The notes under the pieces were generated by a model. The model was not told the DNA's origin. It worked only from the letters and a program-made list of their open reading frames with translations, and ran no database searches. Position numbers and translations under genes: made by a program. This document shows, piece by piece, positions 1 through 7,754 of a DNA stretch of 9,542 nt. The stretch's first letter is position 1; each line of letters starts with the position of its first letter. This stretch comes from Dehalococcoidia bacterium. Its GTDB lineage: Bacteria > Chloroflexota > Dehalococcoidia > UBA2247. Location of the stretch: NCBI GenBank assembly GCA_021159955.1, contig JAGHDJ010000080.1:1-9542 (forward strand). Reading direction: 5' to 3'.

Positions 1-972
1 CATATCTACTATCCTGTTGGTTCCCAATCTGGTGCGCATAATTACCCTTCCGGGATGCTCACCAGTAACCTTCCCTATTAGCTGGGCGTTCCTGCCATAT
101 TCACTCAGCCTCATCTTGTCCAGAATATCCTGAGAGCAGTGCGGCGCTGTAAATGCTGTCAGCTTCCCCTCATTAGCCACATAGAGAGCATCAAAGCCAA
201 GCATCTCACACGCAGACTGCACCGACTCGTCAACAGGTATTTTATCCTCATAGATTTCAATGCCGACATTCGATTGTTGCGCAATCTCATTTAGAGAAGA
301 AGCCAAACCACCCCTGGTTGGGTCTCTCAAAACATGGACGTCTGTAGAAACACTTAAAATGTCATCTACCAGTGAATTTAATGGGGCACAATCACTCTCG
401 ACGGGCAGGTTGAAATTTAATCCTTCCCTCTTGCTCATCACAGCAATACCATGGTCACCAAGATTTCCACTGAGCAAGATGCTGTCACCTACCCTGGCAT
501 TCGAGCCAGAAATATCAATATCCCTCTCTATCAGCCCTATCCCCGCCGTGTTGATGAATATTCTGTCGGCACTACCGCGGTTGACTATCTTAGTATCCCC
601 GGTAACTATCTGAACTCCAGCTTCCTGACCTACCTCTTTTATCGACCGTGTAATAACACTCAAATCATCCAGCGAAAACCCTTCCTCAATAATAAAAGCA
701 AGGGAGAGAAATAGCGGTCTTGCCCCACTCATCGCCAAATCATTTACCGTACCACAAACAGACAGTTTGCCAATGTTGCCGCCAGGGAAAAAGATGGGAT
801 TTACCACATAGCTATCAGTAGTAAACGCAATCCTCCCACCTAATTCAAATACCGCAGAATCATCCATCCTGTCGAGTATCTCATTACCAAGAAATGGCAG
901 GATCAATCCTTCAACCAGTTGATGACTTAAGCGTCCACCGCTACCGTGAGCCAGTAATATCTTTTTATCCAT
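1..972 (-). CDS. hypE: HypE, carbamoyl dehydratase of hydrogenase maturation (3' end cut by window edge)
   Basis: HypE takes the carbamoyl group that HypF places on its C-terminal cysteine and dehydrates it with ATP to a thiocyanate, the source of the cyanide ligands of the NiFe-hydrogenase iron. The minus strand from an ATG at 972 reads 324 codons without a stop to the window edge. Family landmarks (PurM/AIR-synthase fold): AHGSGGR at residues 8-14, DDSAV at 37-41, TTDSYVVNP from 51, FFPGGNIGKLSVCGTVNDLA from 61, the GDTK stretch near residue 141, and RDPTRGGLA near 215. HypE proteins are about 330-350 residues long, so only the last dozen or so residues are missing, including the expected terminal PRxC with the cysteine that is carbamoylated; that residue cannot be checked here. 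The start lies 2 bases after the hypD stop, with no strong Shine-Dalgarno, which suggests coupling to hypD. Last gene of the visible hyp operon; very sure of identity. Confidence 0.97.
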   Translation of the reverse strand, partial: MDKKILLAHGSGGRLSHQLVEGLILPFLGNEILDRMDDSAVFELGGRIAFTTDSYVVNPIFFPGGNIGKLSVCGTVNDLAMSGARPLFLSLAFIIEEGFSLDDLSVITRSIKEVGQEAGVQIVTGDTKIVNRGSADRIFINTAGIGLIERDIDISGSNARVGDSILLSGNLGDHGIAVMSKREGLNFNLPVESDCAPLNSLVDDILSVSTDVHVLRDPTRGGLASSLNEIAQQSNVGIEIYEDKIPVDESVQSACEMLGFDALYVANEGKLTAFTAPHCSQDILDKMRLSEYGRNAQLIGKVTGEHPGRVIMRTRLGTNRIVDM

Positions 973-974
973 AT

Positions 975-2057
975 TCAAGCACCATAAACGTAGTAAGCCG
1001 CACAACTGCCTTCACTAGAAACCATACAGGGTCCGACAGGATGCTCGGGGGTACAGGTCTTCCCAAACAAGCGACAATCAGTCGGCACCTTAACGCCCCT
1101 GAGAATATCACCACAAATACACCCCTTAATCTCAGACTGGTCATCCAACCTAACCTTGTAATAGGTAAGAGCATTAAATTGACCAAACTCATCTCTAATT
1201 CTCAAGCCGCTGTCCTTCACTATGCCTATGCCGCGCCAGTCGGCGTCCGCTGGCTGAAAAACTGTGTTCATCACTTCCTGAGCCCTGACGTTCCCTTCTC
1301 TTCTAACCACACGACGGTAGGAAACATCCACGTCGGGTTTATTTTCTACCACCTGATCAACCAGCATGGCGATAGTCTGCAATATATCTACCGGCTCAAA
1401 GCCGGACACGACACAACCCATACCATAATAGCGGGGGATGAATTCATACGGAGCAGAACCAATAACGGCGCTCACGTGCCCTGGTCCAATAATCCCATTC
1501 AGTCTGACTTCCCCCGCGTCCAGTACCTCCTTCATAATAGGAGGGCATAGTTTATGTAAAGAAAGAACCTTGAAATTCGTTATCCCCTCCTTATCAGCCG
1601 CAATCACAGTTGCGGCAACCGTGGGAACCGTAGTTTCAAATCCTATACCCAGAAACACCACATCCTTCCCCGGATTATCTCTGGCAATCTGAAGCGCATC
1701 GATAACTGAATATACTATTCGAATATCGGCTCCCTCCGCCTTCGCCTGCTGAAGACTACCCCGACTGCCAGGAACCCTTATCATATCACCAAATGTAGTC
1801 AATATCAGATCGTTATCAAGTGCCAAACTCACAGACAGATCAACATCAGAACTACTGGTAACACACACGGGGCAACCGGGACCAGAAAGCATCTCGACAG
1901 AAGAAGGAACGAGCTGTCTGATACCAAATTTCAAAATGGCATGAGTATGCCCCCCGCAGAATTCCATTAACCTGATGGAGAGCAAGTCGCTATGACGCAG
2001 TTTCTCAACTATGCCCCGCACCAGTTCCACGCTGCGAAATTCATCAACAAATTTCAT
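975..2057 (-). CDS. hypD: HypD, Fe-S scaffold for Fe(CN)2CO assembly
   Basis: HypD forms a complex with HypC on which the Fe(CN)2CO group of NiFe hydrogenases is built, using cyanide from HypE. The 360-residue length is normal. Landmarks: FCGGHTHA at 33-40 (Cys34), GPGCPVCV at 59-66 (Cys62 and Cys65, the thiol pair proposed to bind iron and act in redox), GIGFETTVPT near 137-146, and GPGHVSAVIG near 192-201. The C-terminal tail is cysteine rich (313, 315, 328, 335, 344, 352) and includes PVGPCMVSSEG; in the family part of this tail holds a [4Fe-4S] cluster. Its ATG overlaps the hypC stop by one base (TAATG at 2059-2055), so translation is probably coupled. It is an Fe-S protein and so a plausible client of the neighbouring suf operon (inference). 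Confidence 0.98.
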   Translation of the reverse strand: MKFVDEFRSVELVRGIVEKLRHSDLLSIRLMEFCGGHTHAILKFGIRQLVPSSVEMLSGPGCPVCVTSSSDVDLSVSLALDNDLILTTFGDMIRVPGSRGSLQQAKAEGADIRIVYSVIDALQIARDNPGKDVVFLGIGFETTVPTVAATVIAADKEGITNFKVLSLHKLCPPIMKEVLDAGEVRLNGIIGPGHVSAVIGSAPYEFIPRYYGMGCVVSGFEPVDILQTIAMLVDQVVENKPDVDVSYRRVVRREGNVRAQEVMNTVFQPADADWRGIGIVKDSGLRIRDEFGQFNALTYYKVRLDDQSEIKGCICGDILRGVKVPTDCRLFGKTCTPEHPVGPCMVSSEGSCAAYYVYGA

Positions 2058-2266
2058 TAAATTAACGACTCCAGCATTTTCAGCGTCTCCTGTGCTTCTT
2101 CCGCATCTATAACGCTCAAGGCAAAGCCTGCATGAAGTAGTACATAATCGCCAATCTCCACTTCAGGAGTCAATGCCAAACTCACCTGCCTGGTCACTCC
2201 GCCTATGTCCGCTTCCGCCATATCGCACTCAACAGATATAATTTTTGCTGGAATAGCTAAACACAT
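2057..2266 (-). CDS. hypC: HypC, hydrogenase maturation chaperone (HypC/HybG/HupF family)
   Basis: Small chaperone that holds iron with HypD during Fe(CN)2CO assembly and then escorts it to the hydrogenase large-subunit precursor. The product has 69 residues. It begins with the invariant MCLAIPAK, in which Cys2 (exposed after Met removal) is the essential ligand, and has GDYVLLHAGFA with the conserved His at residue 45. An in-frame ATG at 2362 would add 32 residues, but these lie inside the hypF coding sequence and would bury the N-terminal cysteine. The ATG at 2266 is preceded by GGGAGAG at a good spacing, so it was chosen. The 34 bases upstream, to the hypF stop, form the widest gap in the operon and contain TATAAT (minus strand, 2294-2289) without a convincing -35. 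The gene ends in a one-base overlap with hypD. Confidence 0.96.
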   Translation of the reverse strand: MCLAIPAKIISVECDMAEADIGGVTRQVSLALTPEVEIGDYVLLHAGFALSVIDAEEAQETLKMLESLI

Positions 2267-2301
2267 ACTCTCTCCCACAATTATTGGCATTATATTAACC
2301 C

Positions 2302-4617
2302 TCAAGATAATCTGGCACTGGCAATAACTGCCTGCCCCAGCGAAATCCCACCGTCGTTGCACGGCACCTTACTATGTGTCAGGACAGTGAAACCATAATC
2401 TGTCAGTATATTACTAACTTGCCTGAGTAATAACCTGTTTTGAAAAACGCCGCCACTCAGGGCTACTACATTCACCCCTCTCTCTTTAGATACTCTGCTA
2501 CATACATCTAATATAATACGCGCGGTTGTGTTATGCACCTTTCTGGCTATCACCCCCTGCCCCTTACCAAACCTTAAATCCTCAATCACAGCCATAAACA
2601 GGTCAGCAAAACAGACTATATATTGACTATCCTCATATTTTATACCGTATGGGTAAGTATCAGTTACAGCATCCAGTGCCATACCTGTAGCTGCCATCTC
2701 CATTTCTACTACCGCCTGAGCATCATAATCCACTATGCCCCGAATCCCAATCAAAGAGGAAAGAGCATCAAAAAGACGCCCGCAGCTGGATGTCATCGGG
2801 CAGTTCAACCGACCATCTATCGCCTTTTTAATCAGGCCAATCTCTTCATCACTCACCTGCTTCATAAACGACAAAGGACACCTACTGAATATATCTTCAC
2901 CAAAATAGTGGTAGAGGTAACTCACTGCCATGCGATACGGTTTCTTTATACTCGCCGCACCTCCAGGTAAAGGCACATATTCGAAGTGAGCCACCCGCTC
3001 AAAGTGCGACATATCAGCCACCAGTACCTCCCCACCCCATATCGCCCCATCAGTGCCATACCCCGTGCCATCAAATGCAATCCCTATGACCTTCTCCTGC
3101 ACCCCATTATCGGCAAGGCAGCTGGCAATGTGAGCATGATGATGCTGCACTGCCATAAAATCAAGGTCGCCCCCTTTATCCTGCAACGCCATAGCGTACT
3201 TAGTGGACAAATAGTCCGGATGCATATCATAAGCCACCACGGCAGGCTCAATGCGAAACAACCTCTTATAGAGCTCAATAGTGTCCTCATAGTGGTCCAT
3301 TGACTCCATGTTTTTCAAATCACCAATATGCTGACTGATGAAAGCATACTTCTCCCTGATTAGACAAAATGTGTTTTTCAACTCAGCCCCACAGGCTAAA
3401 ATCTGACCTGTTTGAAACGTGAGGGTAATGGGATATGGTGCATATCCACGGGCGCGCCTTAACACCTGTGTTTTACCTAGCTCTACCTGAGTTACACTGT
3501 CATCGTATTGAGAAAATATGCCTCGATTATGCATAAGCAAATAGTCAGCGATGCCACTCAGTCGCCTCAGTGCCTCATCGTTATCCTTAATGATAGGTTC
3601 TTCACTAAAATTACCACTGGTCATCACCAAAGGCAGACCAACCTCTGCCATCAGAAGATGATGGAGCGGGGTATAAGGCAGCATAACCCCCAAATATTTG
3701 AGCCCGGGGGCTACTTCAGCAGAGATAAGAGAATTCGGCTTCCACTTGAGCAACACGATGGGGCTCGAGGAAGAATTCAGGATCTCATTCTCATCAGGAG
3801 ATACCCAGCAATATTGTTCAACCTGACTCGTGCTGGTCACCATAATAGCCAGGGGCTTAAATTGTCGTCTTTTTCTCTGCCGTAGCCTGGTAACGGCTTC
3901 ATCACTGGTAGCATCACAGGCAAGAAGAAAACCGCCCAAACCCTTAATAGCTAAAATCTTTCCCTGTTTCAACAATTGAGCAGCGTTGTTAAGGACATCT
4001 TCACAGGGAACATTATTCCCCTCAGAGTTAACCAGCTCCAGTGCAGGGCCGCAATGTGAACAGGCATTAGGTTGAGCATGAAAACGACGCTCCAGCGGAT
4101 TGTCATACTCCCCATGGCACTCAGGACACATCTCAAAGTGCCGCATAGTAGTGCGCGAGCGGTCATAGGGAATATCCTCAATGATGGTAAAGCGAGGACC
4201 ACAGTTGGTGCAATTGGTAAAAGGGTAACGGTAACGTCGGTTATGCGGGTCAGCAATATCTTCCCTGCAGGCATCACAGGTGGCAAGGTCAGGAGATATT
4301 AACTGGTATTCACCACTCCGAACAATACTGGGGCGAATATCAAAACGTTCATAACCAACGGCTGTTTTTTCTAAAGCAGAAATACTCTCAATATGAGACT
4401 CCGGAGGAGCTGTGCTCTCAAGTTCGGGCAGAAAACGGTCCAAAACAGCCTTTTCACCCTCCACTTCAATTATAACAGCTCCTGATGTGTTACAAACCCA
4501 CCCCCCCAGGTTGTGTCTTACAGCAAGCTGATAAACGAACGGGCGAAAGCCGACACCCTGAACTACACCCCGAACCTCCACATGCAATAACTGCCTATCC
4601 TTTACCACCACTGCCAT
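2302..4617 (-). CDS. hypF: HypF, carbamoyltransferase of hydrogenase maturation
   Basis: HypF converts carbamoyl phosphate and ATP to carbamoyl-adenylate and transfers the carbamoyl group to the C-terminal cysteine of HypE, the first step of cyanide-ligand synthesis. It is full length at 771 residues with all domains in order. Acylphosphatase domain: VRGVVQGVGFRPF at 15-27, with Arg25 and Asn43 as the expected catalytic pair. Two zinc-finger-like units: Cys114/117, 136/139, 164/167 and 186/189. YrdC-like domain: KGLGGF at 225-230, KPLAIM at 254-259, LPYTPLHHLL at 313-322, TSGN at 333-336, DDSV at 372-375. Kae1-like C-terminal domain: GAELKNTF at 410-417, VQHHHAH at 490-496, FDGTGYGTDG at 515-524, SGGVFQN at 721-727 and NDGGISLGQ at 754-762. 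The ATG at 4617 lies 6 bases after the hypB stop, with GGGAAAG inside the hypB end as ribosome site. No missing key residue was noticed. Confidence 0.98.
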   Translation of the reverse strand: MAVVVKDRQLLHVEVRGVVQGVGFRPFVYQLAVRHNLGGWVCNTSGAVIIEVEGEKAVLDRFLPELESTAPPESHIESISALEKTAVGYERFDIRPSIVRSGEYQLISPDLATCDACREDIADPHNRRYRYPFTNCTNCGPRFTIIEDIPYDRSRTTMRHFEMCPECHGEYDNPLERRFHAQPNACSHCGPALELVNSEGNNVPCEDVLNNAAQLLKQGKILAIKGLGGFLLACDATSDEAVTRLRQRKRRQFKPLAIMVTSTSQVEQYCWVSPDENEILNSSSSPIVLLKWKPNSLISAEVAPGLKYLGVMLPYTPLHHLLMAEVGLPLVMTSGNFSEEPIIKDNDEALRRLSGIADYLLMHNRGIFSQYDDSVTQVELGKTQVLRRARGYAPYPITLTFQTGQILACGAELKNTFCLIREKYAFISQHIGDLKNMESMDHYEDTIELYKRLFRIEPAVVAYDMHPDYLSTKYAMALQDKGGDLDFMAVQHHHAHIASCLADNGVQEKVIGIAFDGTGYGTDGAIWGGEVLVADMSHFERVAHFEYVPLPGGAASIKKPYRMAVSYLYHYFGEDIFSRCPLSFMKQVSDEEIGLIKKAIDGRLNCPMTSSCGRLFDALSSLIGIRGIVDYDAQAVVEMEMAATGMALDAVTDTYPYGIKYEDSQYIVCFADLFMAVIEDLRFGKGQGVIARKVHNTTARIILDVCSRVSKERGVNVVALSGGVFQNRLLLRQVSNILTDYGFTVLTHSKVPCNDGGISLGQAVIASARLS

Positions 4618-4623
4618 AGCGAA

Positions 4624-5271
4624 TTACTTTCCCAACTCCGACTTAAGCCACGATATCCACTCTTCTATGCCATCCCCCGTCTTGCAGGAAGCCTTAAATA
4701 TCCGAACACTGGGATTCAGTCCGCTTACCGTGCGATGAAAATTGTCAAAGTCAAAATCAGAATACGGCAAGAGATCAATCTTATTTACCACAATCGCCTC
4801 CACCTGGGTAAACATCAGTGGGTATTTGGACGGTTTATCATCACCCTCAGGCACACTCAATAACATCATTCTCTTCTGTGTGCCAATCTGCAGCTCAGCA
4901 GGACAGACCAGATTCCCCACATTTTCAACAAATAACAAATCTATATCTGCCAGATTAATATTCCGGAGACCATTGCGCAACATATTGGCATCAAGATGGC
5001 AGGCACCACCGGTATTTATCTGGATCGCAGGTGTTCCCACTTTATTTATCTTATCGGCATCTATACTAGAGGCAATATCCCCTTCAATGACGGCAATCTT
5101 CGCCATATCCTTTAACTTCTCTATAGTTCTCAAAATAAGACTGGTTTTACCCGCTCCAGGAGAAGACATCACATCTATAGCCAGAACACCATAACTGTCC
5201 AGCATCTGTTTATTACCAGCCGCAATTTCATCATTAGCGCTCAGTATATCCCTTAATACTTTTATCTTCAT
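4624..5271 (-). CDS. hypB: HypB, nickel-insertion GTPase
   Basis: GTPase that works with HypA to load nickel into the hydrogenase large subunit. The product has 215 residues. Motifs: P-loop SSPGAGKTS at 36-44, EGD at 63-65, the metal-binding Cys91-His92 in NTGGACHLD and Cys123 in NLVCPAE (dimer-interface metal site in the G domain), EGDDKPSKYP at 142-151, and the guanine-specificity NKID at 163-166. The N-terminus is short: it has neither the CxxCGC high-affinity nickel motif of the E. coli protein nor a histidine-rich storage tract, so this is the minimal form seen in Helicobacter and many anaerobes. The ATG directly follows the hypA TAG, with a strong GAGGTGG (5283-5277) inside hypA as ribosome site, pointing to coupled synthesis of the HypA/HypB partners. 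Confidence 0.98.
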   Translation of the reverse strand: MKIKVLRDILSANDEIAAGNKQMLDSYGVLAIDVMSSPGAGKTSLILRTIEKLKDMAKIAVIEGDIASSIDADKINKVGTPAIQINTGGACHLDANMLRNGLRNINLADIDLLFVENVGNLVCPAELQIGTQKRMMLLSVPEGDDKPSKYPLMFTQVEAIVVNKIDLLPYSDFDFDNFHRTVSGLNPSVRIFKASCKTGDGIEEWISWLKSELGK

Positions 5272-5616
5272 CTAATCCACCTCTATGCTATCAATATAAA
5301 ACTCACGCCCCGCTACCACTTCCACACCCCATTCACCACACCGAGGACATTTTGAGGGCAGTGAATCTCCCGCCTGATAAGTATGACCGCAAGCGCGGCA
5401 GAGAAACCGGGTATGTATCCGCTCAAAGGAGAGCAACGCATCACTGGCAATGCTGTCTTTACTCAGGAAATCGAAGTAGAACTGGACACAGTCATCAAGA
5501 ATACCAGCCATATCACCTATGACCAGATTTATCCCCGTGATTTTCCTGGCTTGAACTTCCTCCGCCTTCTCTAAAGCGATGTCAAGTATATTTTGAGTAA
5601 CAGCAAGTTCATGCAT
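5272..5616 (-). CDS. hypA: HypA, nickel metallochaperone
   Basis: HypA binds nickel and, with HypB, delivers it to the hydrogenase large subunit. The product has 114 residues, the usual length. It begins MHE, where His2 together with the N-terminal amine makes the nickel site. The structural zinc site is two CxxC pairs, Cys73/Cys76 (CRACGH) and Cys90/Cys93 (CPRCGE). The central IGDMAGI at 33-39 is typical of the family. This is the first gene of the hyp operon. A candidate promoter (5689-5660) would give a leader of about 35-40 bases, and the ribosome site is weak (GGTTGAG about 8 bases before ATG). The start cannot move far, because the family requires MH at the N-terminus. Confidence 0.97.
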   Translation of the reverse strand: MHELAVTQNILDIALEKAEEVQARKITGINLVIGDMAGILDDCVQFYFDFLSKDSIASDALLSFERIHTRFLCRACGHTYQAGDSLPSKCPRCGEWGVEVVAGREFYIDSIEVD

Positions 5617-5659
5617 ATAACACTCAACCAGTCTAAGTAGAGAATCTCACAGAAAGTCC

Positions 5660-5689
5660 ATTATACCCTAATGCCAATTACACCTACAA
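5660..5689 (-). promoter_or_regulatory. Candidate sigma-70-type promoter for the hyp operon
   Basis: On the minus strand a perfect TATAAT lies at 5665-5660. Eighteen bases upstream is TTGTAG (5689-5684), which matches TTGACA only in its first three bases. Transcription would begin near 5653, leaving about 37 bases before the hypA start. The site falls between the suf terminator and hypA, which is where a hyp promoter is expected. The -10 is strong evidence; the -35 is weak. Confidence 0.55.
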
Positions 5690-5713
5690 TCCAATATTCT
5701 TCCTACCATATAG

Positions 5714-5734
5714 AAAAAAAGGATTGTCCAATCC
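5714..5734 (-). terminator. Intrinsic terminator after the suf operon
   Basis: On the minus strand the RNA would read GGATTGGACAATCC followed directly by seven T/U residues (5720-5714). The hairpin is a 5-base-pair GGATT/AATCC stem with a four-base loop. The stem is short and not GC rich, but the U run is uninterrupted and the site lies 39 bases past the stop of the sufB/D gene and before the hyp promoter. It probably separates the suf and hyp transcripts, perhaps with some read-through. Confidence 0.6.
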
Positions 5735-5773
5735 CGCTCTGGCATCAACACCAACTCACCATCTTTCCACCAT

Positions 5774-7009
5774 TCACATAAAATCTTCGCCACTGGATTC
5801 AACTGCCCGACTCACCTCAGCACTGAGCATAGGAGGCAGACCTTCTATATCCACATTAAGAAAACCCCTGACTATGGTAGCCGTAGCTTCACTTCGAGTT
5901 AAACCCCGAGACATCAGATACTCCACTTCCTCCTCCTTAATCTTGCCCACGGCAGCTTCATGAGACAGGTCAATGCCGGAGAGAGTCCCTTTCAGCTCAG
6001 GTATAGCGTGGATTGCACCTTCACCTTTCAGAATCAGTCCGAGACATTCCATGTGCCCCTTGACCTCAGGAGCATTACCCTCTATATATCCGCGAGTAAT
6101 AACGCTGCCACCAGTGCTAATAGCCCTCGATATAATCTCTGCCCTGTCTCCCTTCCCATCAAGAATCACCCGCGAGCCAACATCCAGTGATGACCCGGGG
6201 GTAGCCACAATTACGCTGTTAAACCTCACTGTAGCATTTTCACCAACACATCTGGCAGACGGATACATCTGCAGCGAGTGAACTGGCTTCATAAGCACAT
6301 AGTTACTGAGGAACAAACCATCTTCCTCCACAATAACTGCAGTGCGGGGGCGAACCTCCACCTCCGAATTCCAATTGTGAATCATGGTAAAGGTGACTTT
6401 AGCCCCCCTCTTTATGTAAATCTCCGACACCCCAAGATGCAGTCCAGGCTCTTCCCCGGAACCGGAGACACACCCGTTGATAATGTGCAATTCCGAACCC
6501 TCTTCAGCAATAACGACGTTGTGTGCATTCTGAGCCAACCGCGACTTATCCAGATAAAGACATGCTTGCACAGGATAAATGCTCTTGCAGCCAGGCAGCG
6601 CCCTGATGAAATAACCGCTGTTCTGATTCAACTCAACATTGGCAGTGTATTTATCGGTATCAACAGATACCACCCGCCACCAGTAATCTGACATCCAGTC
6701 ATACTTATCCAGAGCCTGATTCAGCGCCATCACCTCTATCCCTTCCTGACTGGTAGAACTATGGACCGGCGCATTATCCATCTGGATGAACGTCCCCGAC
6801 CTGTGACTCAGATCATCAACAACCACACCCGCATCCAACATCTGCTCCTTGATATCAGTCGGAAGTTCCGTGGGGTCGTCACGATATGCCACAGCCTCGT
6901 CCGAAGAGGCGTAAGCATCAATATCTATATCGTCACCAATAGCCGGCGGTTTATTCAGTGCTATTCTAGCTTTATCTCTATATGCATTAGAAGACCTCAT
7001 ATCACGCAT
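5774..7009 (-). CDS. SufB/SufD-family Fe-S cluster scaffold protein
   Basis: Partner of the SufC ATPase in Fe-S cluster assembly; the family core is a right-handed beta helix on which the cluster forms. The product has 411 residues. An N-terminal helical part (about 1-100) is followed by the hydrophilic, glycine- and valine-rich core (about 120-330) and the conserved C-terminal block: HMECLGLIL, then LSHEAAVGKI at 348-357 and EEVEYLMSRGL at 360-370, which binds SufC. The block mixes SufB-like (SHEA) and SufD-like features. By my by-eye alignment His350 matches the essential SufD His360, while the position of the SufB catalytic Cys405 appears to be Gly341. The ATG at 7009 lies one base after the sufC stop, with GGAG 10 bases upstream; Met4 is an alternative start. 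No second sufB/sufD, sufS or sufU is present, so this looks like the minimal SufC-plus-one-SufB/D form (called SMS/SmsB by some authors). Whether to call it sufB or sufD is uncertain, so I leave the symbol blank. Confidence 0.93.
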   Translation of the reverse strand: MRDMRSSNAYRDKARIALNKPPAIGDDIDIDAYASSDEAVAYRDDPTELPTDIKEQMLDAGVVVDDLSHRSGTFIQMDNAPVHSSTSQEGIEVMALNQALDKYDWMSDYWWRVVSVDTDKYTANVELNQNSGYFIRALPGCKSIYPVQACLYLDKSRLAQNAHNVVIAEEGSELHIINGCVSGSGEEPGLHLGVSEIYIKRGAKVTFTMIHNWNSEVEVRPRTAVIVEEDGLFLSNYVLMKPVHSLQMYPSARCVGENATVRFNSVIVATPGSSLDVGSRVILDGKGDRAEIISRAISTGGSVITRGYIEGNAPEVKGHMECLGLILKGEGAIHAIPELKGTLSGIDLSHEAAVGKIKEEEVEYLMSRGLTRSEATATIVRGFLNVDIEGLPPMLSAEVSRAVESSGEDFM

Positions 7010-7010
7010 T

Positions 7011-7754
7011 TTACTTATTCTCCGTTAAACATGTAACGCATTGGGCATAACCATTCTTTCTGATGCTTGCCAGAATCTCATGGGGGTCACCCTTACAACT
7101 AACCTCGCCATCAAGCATAACATACCCAGTACTGGCATTGATGTAGTTCAGAATATGCCCGGTGTGAGTTATAACAAGTCCCATACACCTGCGCCCACGC
7201 ATCGGGTAATCCTTTTCCAGTAATTCATTTATCAACCTGCCTATCAAAGCTATATTCACCAGATCGACCCCAGACTCGGGCTCGTCCAGTAAAGTCAATT
7301 CCGGCTTTTGCGCCAGTAACTGCATTAATTCAGAGCGCTTTATCTCACCACCGGAAAAACCGTAGTTTATCTCTCTATCCAAAAACTCTGTCATATCCGC
7401 CTTCTCCGCCAACTCATCTATAGTCACACTACCAGCGATATTGCCCATAGCTGCGCTAACCATATCACGCGTTTTCACCCCGCGAACTACAGGAGGACGC
7501 TGAAAAGACATCCCTATACCCAGGCGAGCCCTTTCATCCAGAGACGCCCTGGTTATATCCCTACCACCAAACACTATCTTCCCCCTAGTAACCTTATACT
7601 TGGGAAAACCCATTATCGCCATAAGCAGCGTAGTCTTGCCGCTGCCATTGGGACCAAAAAGGGCATGCGTTTCGCCATCTGCAATATGCAAACTCACATC
7701 CTTCAGAATCTCTTTCCCCTCTACGGCTACGCTCAATCCTTTAATCTCCAGCAT
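7011..7754 (-). CDS. sufC: SufC, ABC-type ATPase of Fe-S cluster assembly
   Basis: Soluble ATPase that drives conformational change in the SufB/D scaffold during Fe-S cluster formation. The product has 247 residues, normal for the family. Motifs: Walker A GPNGSGKT at 34-41, Q-loop Gln85 in SFQRPP, signature FSGGE at 133-137 followed by KRSEL, Walker B LLDEPESGVD with Asp157/Glu158, and the switch His197 in ITHTGHIL. The C-terminus carries Cys239 and Cys242 (CVTC) just before the end. Start choice: the frame is open back to 7886, but SufC similarity begins at MLEIKGL. GGGGGG at 7769-7764 is 9 bases from the ATG at 7754 and only 3 from the in-frame ATG at 7760, so 7754 is preferred; 7760 (two residues more) is possible. 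First gene of the suf operon, 1 base from the sufB/D gene. Confidence 0.97.
   Translation of the reverse strand: MLEIKGLSVAVEGKEILKDVSLHIADGETHALFGPNGSGKTTLLMAIMGFPKYKVTRGKIVFGGRDITRASLDERARLGIGMSFQRPPVVRGVKTRDMVSAAMGNIAGSVTIDELAEKADMTEFLDREINYGFSGGEIKRSELMQLLAQKPELTLLDEPESGVDLVNIALIGRLINELLEKDYPMRGRRCMGLVITHTGHILNYINASTGYVMLDGEVSCKGDPHEILASIRKNGYAQCVTCLTENK

Noticed and set aside
894..1550. A 218-codon open frame on the plus strand across the hypE/hypD junction
   Set aside because: It lies antisense to two certain genes, its translation has no recognisable domain, and the hypD and hypE frames on the other strand are complete with all family motifs.
2057..2362. A longer 101-residue HypC starting at 2362
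   Set aside because: The extra 32 residues overlap the end of hypF and would bury the essential N-terminal MCLAIPAK; the start at 2266 has a good ribosome site.
5960..6691. Several plus-strand open frames inside the sufB/D gene
   Set aside because: They are antisense to a well-supported gene, overlap one another, and show no domain.
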